Shown here in pieces: positions 39,001 through 45,323 of a DNA stretch of 64,000 nucleotides. Location: contig NZ_MIPP01000017.1 of the NCBI RefSeq assembly GCF_002095385.1, positions 1 through 64,000 on the forward strand, given 5' to 3'. Each line of letters begins with the position of its first letter. The stretch's first letter is position 1. The notes beneath the pieces are model-generated. The model searched no databases, was not told the origin of the DNA, and was given only the letters and a program-made list of their open reading frames with translations. The translations under genes were made by a program, and so were the position numbers. This DNA is from Pantoea eucrina. GTDB lineage: Bacteria; Pseudomonadota; Gammaproteobacteria; Enterobacterales; Enterobacteriaceae.

Positions 39001-41686
39001 CATTGTTGTTGATGATGCCGTAGAAACTGTGCGGACCATCATCCAAAGTACCCACCTGATAAACCCACTGTCCGTCTGCATCGGCGGTGACGCTGCCCAG
39101 CTCGGTCGTTCCGTCGAAGAGCGTAACGATGCTGCCCGGCGCCACAACGCCGCTCAGAACTGGCGTGTTATCGCGCGTGCTCGCGCCATCAGCCAGAGTA
39201 ACCAGCGTATTGCCCGAGTCGTCGGTGACCTGCAGCTCGCTGGTGGCCGGTGGCAGAGCAGCATTAACCGTAAAGTTAACGGCTGAAGACGCTTCGCTAC
39301 GGTTGCCCGCTGCATCTGTGACGAAGGCGGTCAGGCTGTGTGCCCCGTTGCTCAGCGCCGGAGTGGTAAAGTTCCAGCTGCCCTCTGCGTTTACTGCCGC
39401 GCTGCCCAGCAGAGTTCCGCCATCGTAGATCTGTACAACGCTACCGGGTTCCGCCTGGCCGCTCAGCTCTGGCGAGCGGTCATCGGTGATTGACCCGCCC
39501 GCTACCGGGCCGGTTTCATCACCGACACTGTCGGTCAGCACCAGCTGCGAGGCGGCCGCTGGCGCAATGGTGTCCACTGCAAACTCAATCGGCTCAGAGG
39601 CCGGACCGGTATTGCCCGCCGTATCGGTCACGGTAGTGGTCAGGCTGTGATCGCCTTCTTCCAGCGTCGGCACCGCAAAGCTCCAGCTGCCATCACTGCC
39701 TGCGGTGACGCTGCCGATAGCAGTTTCGCCATCATAGATAGTCACTGTACTGCCAGGTTCCGCGCTGCCGCTTAGCATCGGTGAAGTATTATTGGTCGCG
39801 CCACCGCTGGCGATCGGTTGCGGCGTGCTGCCGCTGTTGTTAATCAGCTGCACATCACCTGCAACAGCAGGCGGTGTGGTATCAATGCCAAATTCAATCG
39901 GCGATGAAGCCGGGCCGGCATTACCGGCGGCATCTGTCACCACGGTGGTCAGGCTGTGATCGCCCTCACCCAGCGCTGGCGTAGTGAAACTCCACTCACC
40001 GTTGCTGCCCACGGTCACCGTGCCGAGTACCGTATCACCATCGAGAATGGTCACTGTGCTGCCGGGTTCCGCTGTGCCATTCAGGGTTGGTGTAGTGGTA
40101 TTGGTCACTCCACCGGAAGGAACGGGTTCAGCTGTCGTTCCGGTTCCATCTGAAAGGTTCAAATTGCCCGCGCTGGCAGGGGGTATAGTATCAATGATGA
40201 GCGTGATGGTTGGGGTTTGCGTCACGTTACCGCTGGCATCCGAGACGGTGGCTGAGAACGCGTAGCTGCCATCAACCAGTGAGCCCGGCGTAAAGCGCCA
40301 CTGCCCATCCACATCCGCGACTACACTGCCTATTGGCGTTGTGCCGTTATACAGTGTGACAAGGCTGCCTGGCGTAGTTACGCCGGTGAGCGCGGGTGTC
40401 GAATCAGACGTGCTGGCACCGTTTGCCAGCAATACCGGGGTTGCGCCGCTATCATCGTAGATTTCCAGCGCGGTAGTGGCAGGCGGCAAAACAGCCTGCA
40501 CAATAATGTCGAAAGAAGCAGACAGTGCGCTAACGTTGCCAGCCGCATCGGTCAGCGTGACGGTAAAGCTGTGGCTGCCAATAGCCAGCTCTGGTGTCGT
40601 AAAACTCCAGCTGCCATTTGCACCGACGACGGTGGTACCCAGCAGCGTCTGCCCGTCATAGACAGTCACGATGGCGTCCGCCTCGCCGCGACCGTTTAAT
40701 ACCGGCGTCCTGTCATCAGTAGCGGAACCGTCGGGAATAGGTGTCGGGGTACCGCTATTATCTGTAAGCGTCAGCTCCGTGGCGGCGGCTGGTGGTTGCG
40801 TATCCACGGTAAACGTAATGCTACTGCTAACCGGGCTGCTATTACCCGCAGCATCCGTGGCCGTGACGCTCAGGCTATGCTGACCTTCGCCCAGCGGTGA
40901 GGTGGTGAAACTCCAGCTGCCATTTGCGTCTGCCGTTGTGCTGCCAATCAGCGTCGTGCCATCGTAAATGCGGATAATTGCACCCGCTTCGGCGGTGCCG
41001 CTCAAGGTTGGCGTATTATCTGCGGTTGCCGTACCGTTAGTAATAACTCCCTGCTGATTGCCGGCATTGCTGATAAGCTGCAGACCGGTAGCCGCAGCCG
41101 GTGGCGTGGTATCACCGCCGCCGTTATTACCGCCTCCTCCGCCAGGATTGTTGCCCCCGTTACCAGGGGTAGTGCCGCCGCCGTTATTGCCACCTCCCCC
41201 GCCAGGATTGTTGCCTCCGTTACCAGGATTAGTGCCGCCGCCGGAATTATCCGTATCGCCACCGCCACCGCCGCCACCGCCGCCGGTCGCAAACAGCGCC
41301 CCGATACCGGCCAGAGCCGCGCCGCCAATACCGAATGCGGCAATCGTGCCGTTATCCGTTACGTTTTCTGCCAGCAGACCTTCAGTGCTGTCGATCGACA
41401 CATACTGAAAGCCCTCTGTGCCGGGATCTTCAACCCACCAGAGCGCACCGCGATCGTCCTGCAGGACCAGATCGCTGTCGCCATTGGCGCTGTAAAAATC
41501 ATGAATAACAAGTGTTTCACCTGATTTAGTGGTTACGACTAAATCATTACCATTGCGTGTGAAAGCCTTAATGTCAGCCTGATTCAGGTTAAGTTTAACC
41601 ACACTGGGTGCGTTCAGCGTAACCTGAGTACCGCTCACTTCGTTAGCAATCGTCCCACCTTTGGGCGTGATAGAAATATTGTTCAT
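27062..41686 (-). CDS. bapA: giant BapA-like repeat adhesin secreted by type I system
   Basis: A 4874-residue surface protein expected to mediate cell aggregation and biofilm formation. Residues about 1-115 match the BapA prefix-like domain (MNNISITPKGGTIANEVSG; FYSANGDSDLVLQDDRGALW). A hydrophobic Ala/Gly segment (about 118-138) and a Gly/Asn-rich linker to about 195 follow. Reading by eye gives 40 full Ig-like repeats of about 100 residues, each with TPxLSGxAExG near its start and HSLTVTVTDAAGN near its end, plus a shorter degenerate 41st. The tail holds two VCBS/cadherin-like domains and a type I secretion target region (GTGGNDTLTSSAYDDTITAGAGADTL, cited in part) ending LLQQPHQNHTA. The frame is open throughout. 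I noticed no cysteine. The ATG at 41686 follows GGGATCCCGATAAC. The repeats make local assembly collapse possible. Confidence 0.93.
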   Translation of the reverse strand: MNNISITPKGGTIANEVSGTQVTLNAPSVVKLNLNQADIKAFTRNGNDLVVTTKSGETLVIHDFYSANGDSDLVLQDDRGALWWVEDPGTEGFQYVSIDSTEGLLAENVTDNGTIAAFGIGGAALAGIGALFATGGGGGGGGGDTDNSGGGTNPGNGGNNPGGGGGNNGGGTTPGNGGNNPGGGGGNNGGGDTTPPAAATGLQLISNAGNQQGVITNGTATADNTPTLSGTAEAGAIIRIYDGTTLIGSTTADANGSWSFTTSPLGEGQHSLSVTATDAAGNSSPVSSSITFTVDTQPPAAATELTLTDNSGTPTPIPDGSATDDRTPVLNGRGEADAIVTVYDGQTLLGTTVVGANGSWSFTTPELAIGSHSFTVTLTDAAGNVSALSASFDIIVQAVLPPATTALEIYDDSGATPVLLANGASTSDSTPALTGVTTPGSLVTLYNGTTPIGSVVADVDGQWRFTPGSLVDGSYAFSATVSDASGNVTQTPTITLIIDTIPPASAGNLNLSDGTGTTAEPVPSGGVTNTTTPTLNGTAEPGSTVTILDGDTVLGTVTVGSNGEWSFTTPALGEGDHSLTTVVTDAAGNAGPASSPIEFGIDTTPPAVAGDVQLINNSGSTPQPIASGGATNNTSPMLSGSAEPGSTVTIYDGETAIGSVTAGSDGSWSFAVPTLEEGDHSLTTTVTDTAGNTGPASEPIEFAVDTIAPAAASQLVLTDSVGDETGPVAGGSITDDRSPELSGQAEPGSVVQIYDGGTLLGSAAVNAEGSWNFTTPALSNGAHSLTAFVTDAAGNRSEASSAVNFTVNAALPPATSELQVTDDSGNTLVTLADGASTRDNTPVLSGVVAPGSIVTLFDGTTELGSVTADADGQWVYQVGTLDDGPHSFYGIINNNGEVSQTPAIAITIDTAGPAAPDSLQLVNDEGETAVPVVAGAATNDTTPVLSGRAEPDSIIIVRDNDTVLGSATVNADGSWSFTTPELTEGNHSLTATATDAAGNSGPASAPVTFTIDTTPPAAAADLIVSSESNGLQVPIAANGNVNDNAPLLSGTAEPGSVVTISDGDMVLGSAAVNADGSWRFTTPELTEGAHSLTTTVTDAAGNTGPASPAINIIVDTVPPAAIADLLVSDDVGAQQGALISGDTTDDRTPTLSGTAEPDGQVSVYDGDVLLGIVAVNSNGSWSFTTPALSDGLHTLTVTVTDVAGNVGPATPDFTLTINAGAPQASLSLEVYDESGNVLERLNNGDITNDGTPLLTGLAGANSIVTLYDGATVLGSVTADANGQWSYRVLSLQDGVHTFRATFDDGNGNTIESAALSITLDTVAPPAASELTLSNDAGSTVVPITDGIATNDSTPMFSGQAEAGSVVTILDGTTVLGSVAVGASGGWSFMLPTLADGSHSLSTVVTDAAGNASPATPALNFTVDTTAPAVISDLLVSDDSSGTGVPLSSGATTADSTPALSGTAEAGSVISIYDGSTLLGTVTAGDDGSWSFTPAALTNGAHSLTTTVTDAAGNVGPASPAFNLTVDAGIPPTNELLVVADNNGSTLVVLANNDSTQDTTPVLSGRAEAGVLVTLFNGNVEIGSVIAGSDGLWSFTPNPLLDNTYAFRATYTDSAGTVVESNTLTITIDTVAPGAPGGLVLENGAGAEIPPGETTNTRTPVLSGSGEAGSVVTVSDGSTPLGSVTVDDTGNWRFTLPALSEGNHSLTTTQSDAAGNISTPSAPVVVIVDTAPPAAAGGLQLSNGDGDAITSGGVTNVTQPVLSGTAESGSTITVSDGTNELGTAIADSDGNWSFTPDNALDEGDHSLTTTVTDPAGNTGPASSPLVVTIDTTPPTVASDVVFSNDRSGTPVAINNGVTNDTTPVVSGRAEPGSTVTISDGNNTLGSAVVGNDGRWSFTSPVLSPGEHNLVVTVTDAAGNSSEPSAALPINIDVTPPDAPTGITLVNDNGTTPVPIAAGGFTNDSTPAIGGSAAAGSTVTVFDGTTELGTVSVGDDGIWTFTPPNALSEGSHSLSATVTSPAGNTSPPSGPVVVNIDLTAPAVADDLQLTNDNGTAPLPINGVTNDVTPQFSGSAEPGSSVAIYDNDELLGTARTDADGRWTFTPDPALEAGAHSLTTVVTDAAGNSGPASTAINFTIDLTTPPAAGGVELISNNGTANQPVTSGDATNDTTPVLSGSAAEGSTVTILDGNTVLGTVLVDSSGAWTFPIPVLSQGDHSLTTTVTSPAGNVSEPSAAIDFTVDTEAPAEPAGLQLSNDEADPAIPVAAGGATNDTTPVLSGSAEPNSLVIVRDNGVVIGSATAGADGSWSVTPETALDAGPHSLTASVTDPAGNVGPESAPYNFTIDLTAPDAPLNVALSNNEGSALVAIPSGGSTNDATPELTGTATAGSIITIYDGDSTTPLGTVTVGADGSWLFVTGELSDGPHSLSVTETDAAGNVSERSEPITFTVDTDAPDAAAGLQLVNNDADPATPIASGSSTSDNTPLLSGTAEANSTIIVYDGQTPIGTATADEEGAWSYSPILTDGQHNLSVTVTDAAGNVSEPSNIIAFNVDTVAPSAVTELSIANNSGSGEPVIIPNGGLTNDSTPLFSGAGDPGSVIVIASQNGELGTVTVGDSGRWSFTPQNPLTDGNYTLTVTARDAAGNLSAPVAAQLTIDATPPAQAADLTLSNDNGTTTVPIISGSTTSDNTPLLAGTAEPGSRVNILDNGVPIGTAIASDAGEWSFSVPTLTNAGHSLTVTVTDAAGNTGPATAPLTFTVDSQAPAQATLVVTNDNGAEPVTVPDGTFTNDNTPLLSGEAEPASLVIIYDGDVVLGSTIATAGGTWSFSSPALTDGEHTLTATVTDALGNVSAPSSSFTLQVDATPPQPVSGLLVQNDNDADNPATIASGGATNDNTPLLSGRGEPGTTVSVYDNNALVGSATVGNDGSWSLNTNPLPNGSYNLSVIVSDAAGNSSEPVNVSLTINTIAPDPVLTFDIYDNNGSAPELVSNNGFTNDSTPVLRGTAAAGALVTLLQGDTVIGSAQADASGVWRFETGALDDGTYAFSVQVVDAAGNVSVPTGPVTINIDTVAPAPVAGFTVTDNVGGTTGELNSGDPTDDNTPTLSGTAEAGSTVSIYDGTVLLGTATAGAGGSWTFTTEALSNRVHTFTVTVTDAAGNVSAPSAPFDVNVQADLPPATSSLQITDNSGTTPVTLTDNAVTKDNTPTLSGAANPGEIIRIYNAVDETEIASVTTNASGQWSYTPTLTDGTYSWYVTAEDPGNDAGPRSDIIGITVDTVAPVAVADLVVSNDSSGTAQPIAAGSVINDSTPVLTGSTEPGGIVTIYDGNIAIGSAVASGGGDWTFSAPILSQGQHALSVSVTDAAGNIGPRTLAFSFTVDTVAPNASTLVITNDQTAQPVPGGGVSSDSTPTLSGTAEAGSTIAITNNGAPLTTLTVPPGGTWSYTPATALSEGAHTINVTVTDAAGNVSAATSATVNIDTVAPDAVTITASNNNGSVPVAIAAGGLTSDNTPRLSGTAEAGSLVIVSENGAPVGSVIAAADGNWGFTTNTLPDGQHTFSVVARDAAGNASTPATFTLTVDATPPAIATNVVVQNDVTGVNIPAGGATNDATPTLRGSAEANTTVSVYDGNTLLGTATVDGNGGWIFASPTLANGAHSLSVAVTDAAGNIGSRTAPVTVIVDTVAPVASTLVVTNDGNGAAIPNGGVTNDTTPTLSGRAEANSTITLRNGDTLLGTAIADATGNWTFTPGTALGEGMVTLNVAVTDAAGNVSGTTSSSVMIDVTPPPAVTALTAANNNGSTPVNIAASGVTNDNTPRLSGTAEANSVVTIRDGDTILGSVTAGSNGSWSFVTSVRPDGLHTFNVAATDAAGNTGPNAAITLTIDTIAPLAATGLRLTNDVTGAPVANSGITNDNTPTLNGTAEANGRVTVYDGNTVLGTAIANAQGAWSFISPTLSNSAHALSVTVTDSAGNVGPRSDAINVTVDTVAPVNSTLTIINDVTGATVANGGSTNDTTPTLRGTVAAAEAGARVSIQDNGQLLGTAIVQTDGSWSFTPLTPLNNGSHPLTVTVTDLAGNVSGSTAATVVIDTIAPAAVTNLTAFNNNGITAVTIPNNGFTSDSTPLLSGNGESGARITVYEGTQVLGSTTVGTNGTWSFITGTLSNGSHTLSVTQTDAAGNVSPQVSTTLVVDNVAPVASTLTITDDAGTTPVTLANGAFTRDTTPVLSGTAEAGAIVTIFDGATAIGSVSVGSGGTWTFTPAALTNGAHTLSTTVTDAAGNVSTGNTTATVNVDTVPPAAVGGLQVNAAGTTLTGTGEANATVTVRDASGNAIGSGVVQASGSFSITLTSPQITGAALSVVQTDRAGNVSAGASVLGAIRVVATNDSNEVDYTTTQATISNGTTSVSHIALANIGLGSVLNASVLSSGNAFVFSVGPDDTRTVTLNGSVGGISLISTYSLYLYEQQANGSWQLINTRGNYLSTGLISLGTQTGANVTYSNLGTGNYAVVIGSNVSVGILPTTTISTVSDFTTLAVTTAATVTGNLLANDTSSIAGTVPAGVAVTTAGGATVAGTGNTVINSSYGTLTLDARGNYTYALKAGLNIDTLPATDTFTYSVRDASGTVTSATLTVTLHNGPAATLFAATSLLAESSSAEHDASGSIWADSAGTHSGTLTITNALGAETTVGAAGMTQVAGEFGVLQVSASGSYTYSLNADVNVQNITHKEVFSYTLAGRDGTLTSHSFTIELHPTINGTGGNDTLTSSAYDDTITAGAGADTLVYHLLDRADATGGNGHDTWTDFNVAQGDKIDISELLIGWNDSTSNINDFVKVDHTSDGSTVLSIDRDGSGTGYSTTQLITLEGVNVSLEELLQQPHQNHTA
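41113..41285 (-). repeat. Gly/Asn-rich linker with tandem 60-bp unit inside bapA
   Basis: The linker between the N-terminal domain and the first Ig repeat contains a 20-residue unit (GGGTxPGNGGNNPGGGGGNN) present twice in near-perfect tandem, after a run of nine glycines and a short Asp-Thr-Asp-Asn-Ser stretch. At the DNA level the two 60-bp copies differ at only a few third positions. Such tandem DNA can expand or contract by slippage without losing the frame. Confidence 0.8.
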
Positions 41687-41990
41687 GTTATCGGGATCCC
41701 GCGCAGATATAAGTTTATGAGCGTTACTGGCACGCCCGGTATCATCAGATACCGCTTGCTATCGCAAGTAATTCAGTGAATTACTTACATCCTTCATCGG
41801 CCGTTCTTATTCCGGTAAAAGAGTAAGAACAGCGCTGAACAGGTTTAATTGCGGATTCAGAAAGGACATCAGGCGTTATGCGGAATACAGAAGCGTGATT
41901 CAGAAGTGAATATAAGCGCAGCAGGCACGCTTACCTTTTCAGCTGAAATGACTTTCTGCGCAGACCATAATCGCAAAGCTGTGTGCTGAA
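41687..41990. other. bapA upstream region
   Basis: About 304 bases between the EAL-domain gene and bapA, both on the minus strand. It must hold the bapA promoter unless the two genes share a transcript. It contains four inverted repeats (41738-41830) but no terminator with a T-run that I can see after the EAL gene. I could not fix a promoter. Confidence 0.5.
41738..41830 (-). promoter_or_regulatory. cluster of four inverted repeats in the bapA leader
   Basis: In order: GGTATC-N4-GATACC (41738-41753); CTTGC-TATC-GCAAG (41755-41768); a 21-base perfect palindrome with arms AAGTAATTCA and TGAATTACTT around one G (41766-41786); and GTTCTTA-N14-TAAGAAC (41803-41830). They lie 52-144 bp before the bapA start. 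The 21-base palindrome has the form of a dimeric regulator operator. The others could be operators or hairpins in the 5' untranslated RNA. Confidence 0.6.
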
Positions 41991-42680
41991 TTACGCAAAT
42001 AAATCATCAAGATAAACACTCTGCCAGTGGTAACCCTGCATGCCATAAACGGGCTTATGCGCAAGCAGATCCACATAGTGCTGATTTTCAACCCCCTCAA
42101 CAATGACGCCGCGGCATAATTGATTAAGGTGATTAAGCAGAATGTCAAAGGTGCGGTCTTCGCTGAATTGCCAGAAAAACGCTTTATCAATCTTGACGAT
42201 CTCAAATATTCCGCTGTCAAGCATGGTCAGGCTTGAATAACCCGGACCAAAATTGTCGAGCCAGAGAGGAGCCGGCGTAATTTTCGCTACGCCTTTAAGG
42301 GTCAGCAGATCCTCACTATTAAAACGCGAGGTGAAAAATGCAGAGATTTCCAGCCGCAATAATGCAACAGACGCCAGTTTTTCCTGAATGACTTCGTCTG
42401 CAAATATGCCGGCAACAATATCTCTGTCTACGTTTACGCTGATAACCTGGTTAAGCCCCTGCTGACTAAGCTGAATAATATTTTCGACCTGGTGAAGGAA
42501 TAGCTGCCATTTCTCATCGGCAGAAAGCAGAGAGAAAAAATGCTCTTCTCTGTCGGGATTGCGTTGTGTAGTTGTCGCTTTTTTTTCTTTAAAACGTGTC
42601 AGCAGCTCCCATGAAGTCACCTCTCCGGTCAGACTATGAACGGGTTCCAGCAAGAAAACCGGATTAAAACGCTCGGTCAT
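41991..42680 (-). CDS. degenerate EAL-domain protein, possible c-di-GMP regulator
   Basis: A 229-residue stand-alone EAL domain with no other domain and no membrane segment. The EAL motif reads WELLTR near residue 24. The Asn of SVNVD, the Glu of RLEIS, the Lys of VKIDKAF, the Glu of IVEGVEN and the Gln of GMQGYHWQ are kept. The usual DDFGTG loop reads LDNFGPG, so one of the two metal-binding Asp residues is Asn. Phosphodiesterase activity is therefore doubtful, and a YdiV-like protein-binding role is possible. The ATG at 42680 follows AGGAAGGGTGCC. It lies directly upstream of bapA on the same strand, which suggests but does not prove a role in adhesin control. Confidence 0.82.
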   Translation of the reverse strand: MTERFNPVFLLEPVHSLTGEVTSWELLTRFKEKKATTTQRNPDREEHFFSLLSADEKWQLFLHQVENIIQLSQQGLNQVISVNVDRDIVAGIFADEVIQEKLASVALLRLEISAFFTSRFNSEDLLTLKGVAKITPAPLWLDNFGPGYSSLTMLDSGIFEIVKIDKAFFWQFSEDRTFDILLNHLNQLCRGVIVEGVENQHYVDLLAHKPVYGMQGYHWQSVYLDDLFA

Positions 42681-42860
42681 GGCACCCTTCCTGAAGACGC
42701 TGCTGATAAGACTCTAAAGATCAGACTTATTCATGTTATCTTAAATCGAAACATCGACAAAAATTACTATAACAACTGGAGATTAGCCTGCAATTTACAT
42801 TTTGAAAAATAGTTTTCAGCTAAAAATGGCCCTGAAATGATAGCTAAAACCAATCATTTT

Positions 42861-42890
42861 TTGACAACCATTCCGGTAATATTCTATAAC
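42861..42890 (+). promoter_or_regulatory. orphan sigma70-type promoter
   Basis: TTGACA (perfect -35) is followed 18 bases later by TATAAC (five of six). It points to the right into about 450 bases with no plus-strand gene. The transcript would run against the 3' end of speA. In an AT-rich region a chance match is possible. Confidence 0.4.
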
Positions 42891-43304
42891 TGGCACCTGT
42901 AAATAAGCCTGTTTTCTTGCACCGCGCGAGCATCCGCGCCTCACTTAGCGTTATATTACTGATTTTAAGTTAAATTAATGTTAAGGCGCAGCGTTATTAG
43001 CGTTTCACTTTAGCGATAACCGGCTATTTTTCAGGAAACCTGGAGCCAGTAAATGCGCCAGATGCATCACAGCTAAAAACATCTCTTATTTATTAAAAAC
43101 ATAAATAAATTATGATTTAAGGATAAGCGAAACATAAAAAAATTTATCAATACATAAGAAAATGCAGAGCCAGAGCGAGCAGTACCGGTAGAGGATATTG
43201 ATTTTTAAGCCAAACTGATCGGACAGCAGCGGCAGAAGAAAACGAGGAAGTGGCGCTCGTATGAAATAGTGAATTACGTCACAAACCAGAAAAAATTTTA
43301 CAGC

Positions 43305-43327
43305 AAAAAAAAAGGGCCCCGCAGCCC
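43305..43327 (-). terminator. terminator of speA
   Basis: On the minus strand, GGGC-TGCGGG-GCCC is followed by nine T residues, 17-39 bp after the speA stop. The stem is short but GC-only and the T-run is strong. Confidence 0.65.
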
Positions 43328-43343
43328 GATACGTTATTACTGA

Positions 43344-45323
43344 TTATTCATCTTCAAGATAGGTATAACCATAAAGGCCGCTTTCAAACTCGGCAAGGAA
43401 CTGCGATCGCAGCTCTTCATCTATATCCTGCTGTTGTTTCACCTGATCGCGGAATAGCGTCATCAGATCGTCCGGATTCAGCTGTACATATTCCAGCATG
43501 TCAGCGACGGTATCCCCTTCATCTGATAACTGCACTTCCACGCTGCCATCCTGGAAAGCAAACACATCTACTGCTTCGGTGTCACCAAATAGATTATGCA
43601 TATTGCCGAGGATCTCCTGATAAGCACCCACCATAAAGAAGCCCAGCATTGGCGGATTATCCACATCATATTCAGGCATCGGCATAGTGGTTGCGATCCC
43701 GTCACCGTCAACGTAATGGTCGATTGTCCCGTCGGAGTCACAGGTAATATCCAGCAGCACAGCGCGACGCTGCGGCATCTTGTTCAGACCTTCCAGCGGC
43801 ATAACCGGGAAGAGCTGATCGATACCCCAGGCATCCGGCATCGACTGAAACAGAGAGAAGTTAACGTAGATTTTATCTGCCATACGCTCCTGCAGCTCAT
43901 CGATAATCGGGCGGTGTGCACGATTGCTCGGATCCAGATGCTGCTGGATATAGTGACAAATGCTCAGATAGAGCTGTTCCGCCCACGCGCGTTGTCCCAG
44001 ATCGTAGGTGCCGGATGAGTAGCCGGTGTGGATATCAAACAGATCCATCTGGCTGTCATGCAGCCATTCACGCAGCGAACGGCGCACATTGGGCTCATGC
44101 ATCTCCTGCCAGGTATCCCACAGGCTCTGAATCGGGCGCGGTGCATCCGTATCAGGTGCGACCGGCGTGCTGAATTCATTACGCTCTACGCCAATGATAT
44201 TAGAGACCAGCACGGTATGGTGTGCCGTTACGGCGCGGCCTGACTCAGTGATCACCGTCGGATGTTCAAGACCATGCTCTTCGCAGGCGTCGCCAATCGC
44301 CCAGATAACGTTATTGGCATACTCATTCAGGCCATAGTTTACCGAGCAGTCAGACTGGGAGCGGGTGCCTTCATAGTCCACCCCCAGGCCGCCGCCGACG
44401 TCAAAGCATTTAATATTTACGCCAAGCTTTGCCAGCTCAACATAGAAGCGGGCAGATTCGCGTACGCCAGTCGCGATATCGCGGATATTCGCCATCTGCG
44501 AGCCGAGATGGAAGTGCAGCAGCTGCAGGCTGTCAAGCCGGCCAGCTTTGCGCATGATATCCACCAGCTGCAGCACCTGAGATGCCGCCAGGCCAAACTT
44601 CGATTTCTCACCACCGCTCGACTGCCACTTACCCGAGCCCTGCGAGGCCAGGCGCGCGCGGATGCCGAGACGCGGTACCACATTCAGACGCTCCGCCTCT
44701 TCCAGTACCAGACGGACCTCGGTCATTTTTTCCAGCACCAGGTAGACTTTGTGGCCGAGCTTTTCACCGATCAGCGCCAGCCGGATATATTCACGATCTT
44801 TATAGCCATTACAGACGATAACGGTGCGCGTTTTGCCCGCGTGCGCCAGTACCGCCATCAGCTCTGCTTTTGAGCCCGCTTCAAGGCCCAGCGGTTCACC
44901 CGAGTTAACCAGCGATTCAATGACGCGCTTGTGCTGATTAACCTTGATCGGATAAACCAGGAAGTAGTCGCCTTTATAACCATAGGATTCGCGTGCGCGC
45001 TTGAACGCCGCGTTGATGGAGCGCAGGCGATGCTGCAGGATCTGCGGAAAACAGAACAGCGCCGGCAGACGCTGACCGTCAGCCTCGCGCTCTTTGACCA
45101 GCTTCGCCAGGTCAACCCGCACCTCAGGCCGATCGGGATCCGGACATACGCTGATATGGCCCAGCTCGTTTACGTCGTAATAGTTATTGCCCCACCAGGC
45201 GATGTTATAGGTGCGCAGCATACGGCTCGCTTCCTGATCGCTTATCGCCACCTCCTGCATTGAGCGGAGGACACCCTGTTCGCCAGCTGACGAACCCTTG
45301 ATATTCTTCATGTCGTCAGACAT
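43344..45323 (-). CDS. speA: biosynthetic arginine decarboxylase
   Basis: Pyridoxal-phosphate enzyme converting arginine to agmatine, the substrate of SpeB. It has 659 residues (E. coli 658) and aligns along the whole length. The phosphate-lysine region [18 protein letters not shown] is near residue 120. The glycine-rich [13 protein letters not shown] is near 310, and [19 protein letters not shown] near 530 includes the catalytic Cys/Asp region. The start MSDDMKN matches E. coli MSDDM. A 28-codon frame overlaps the start codon from upstream. Confidence 0.97.
   Translation of the reverse strand: MSDDMKNIKGSSAGEQGVLRSMQEVAISDQEASRMLRTYNIAWWGNNYYDVNELGHISVCPDPDRPEVRVDLAKLVKEREADGQRLPALFCFPQILQHRLRSINAAFKRARESYGYKGDYFLVYPIKVNQHKRVIESLVNSGEPLGLEAGSKAELMAVLAHAGKTRTVIVCNGYKDREYIRLALIGEKLGHKVYLVLEKMTEVRLVLEEAERLNVVPRLGIRARLASQGSGKWQSSGGEKSKFGLAASQVLQLVDIMRKAGRLDSLQLLHFHLGSQMANIRDIATGVRESARFYVELAKLGVNIKCFDVGGGLGVDYEGTRSQSDCSVNYGLNEYANNVIWAIGDACEEHGLEHPTVITESGRAVTAHHTVLVSNIIGVERNEFSTPVAPDTDAPRPIQSLWDTWQEMHEPNVRRSLREWLHDSQMDLFDIHTGYSSGTYDLGQRAWAEQLYLSICHYIQQHLDPSNRAHRPIIDELQERMADKIYVNFSLFQSMPDAWGIDQLFPVMPLEGLNKMPQRRAVLLDITCDSDGTIDHYVDGDGIATTMPMPEYDVDNPPMLGFFMVGAYQEILGNMHNLFGDTEAVDVFAFQDGSVEVQLSDEGDTVADMLEYVQLNPDDLMTLFRDQVKQQQDIDEELRSQFLAEFESGLYGYTYLEDE

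Larger units (their letters stand above)
42681..43343. other. AT-rich gene-free region between EAL gene and speA
   Basis: About 660 bases that look markedly richer in A and T than the flanks. It must contain the EAL-gene promoter on the minus strand, holds a consensus sigma70 promoter on the plus strand (42861-42890), and ends in the speA terminator. Only very short open frames are present. It may be the right-hand junction of the inserted adhesin block or may encode a small RNA. Confidence 0.5.

Noticed and set aside
27206-41408. Dozens of long open frames on the plus strand, up to about 386 codons, opposite the adhesin
   Set aside because: They are antisense to a repetitive, GC-rich gene. 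They repeat low-complexity Val/Ser/Pro/Ala text in register with the Ig repeats, have no ribosome-binding sites in common and match no family.
27062-41686. CRISPR-like periodicity
   Set aside because: The period is about 300 bp, the units are in frame and diverged, and they encode Ig-like domains rather than short identical repeats with unique spacers.
22050-43343. Adhesin block as a prophage or integrative element
   Set aside because: No integrase, tRNA, att-like direct repeat, conjugation or phage gene was found at either edge.
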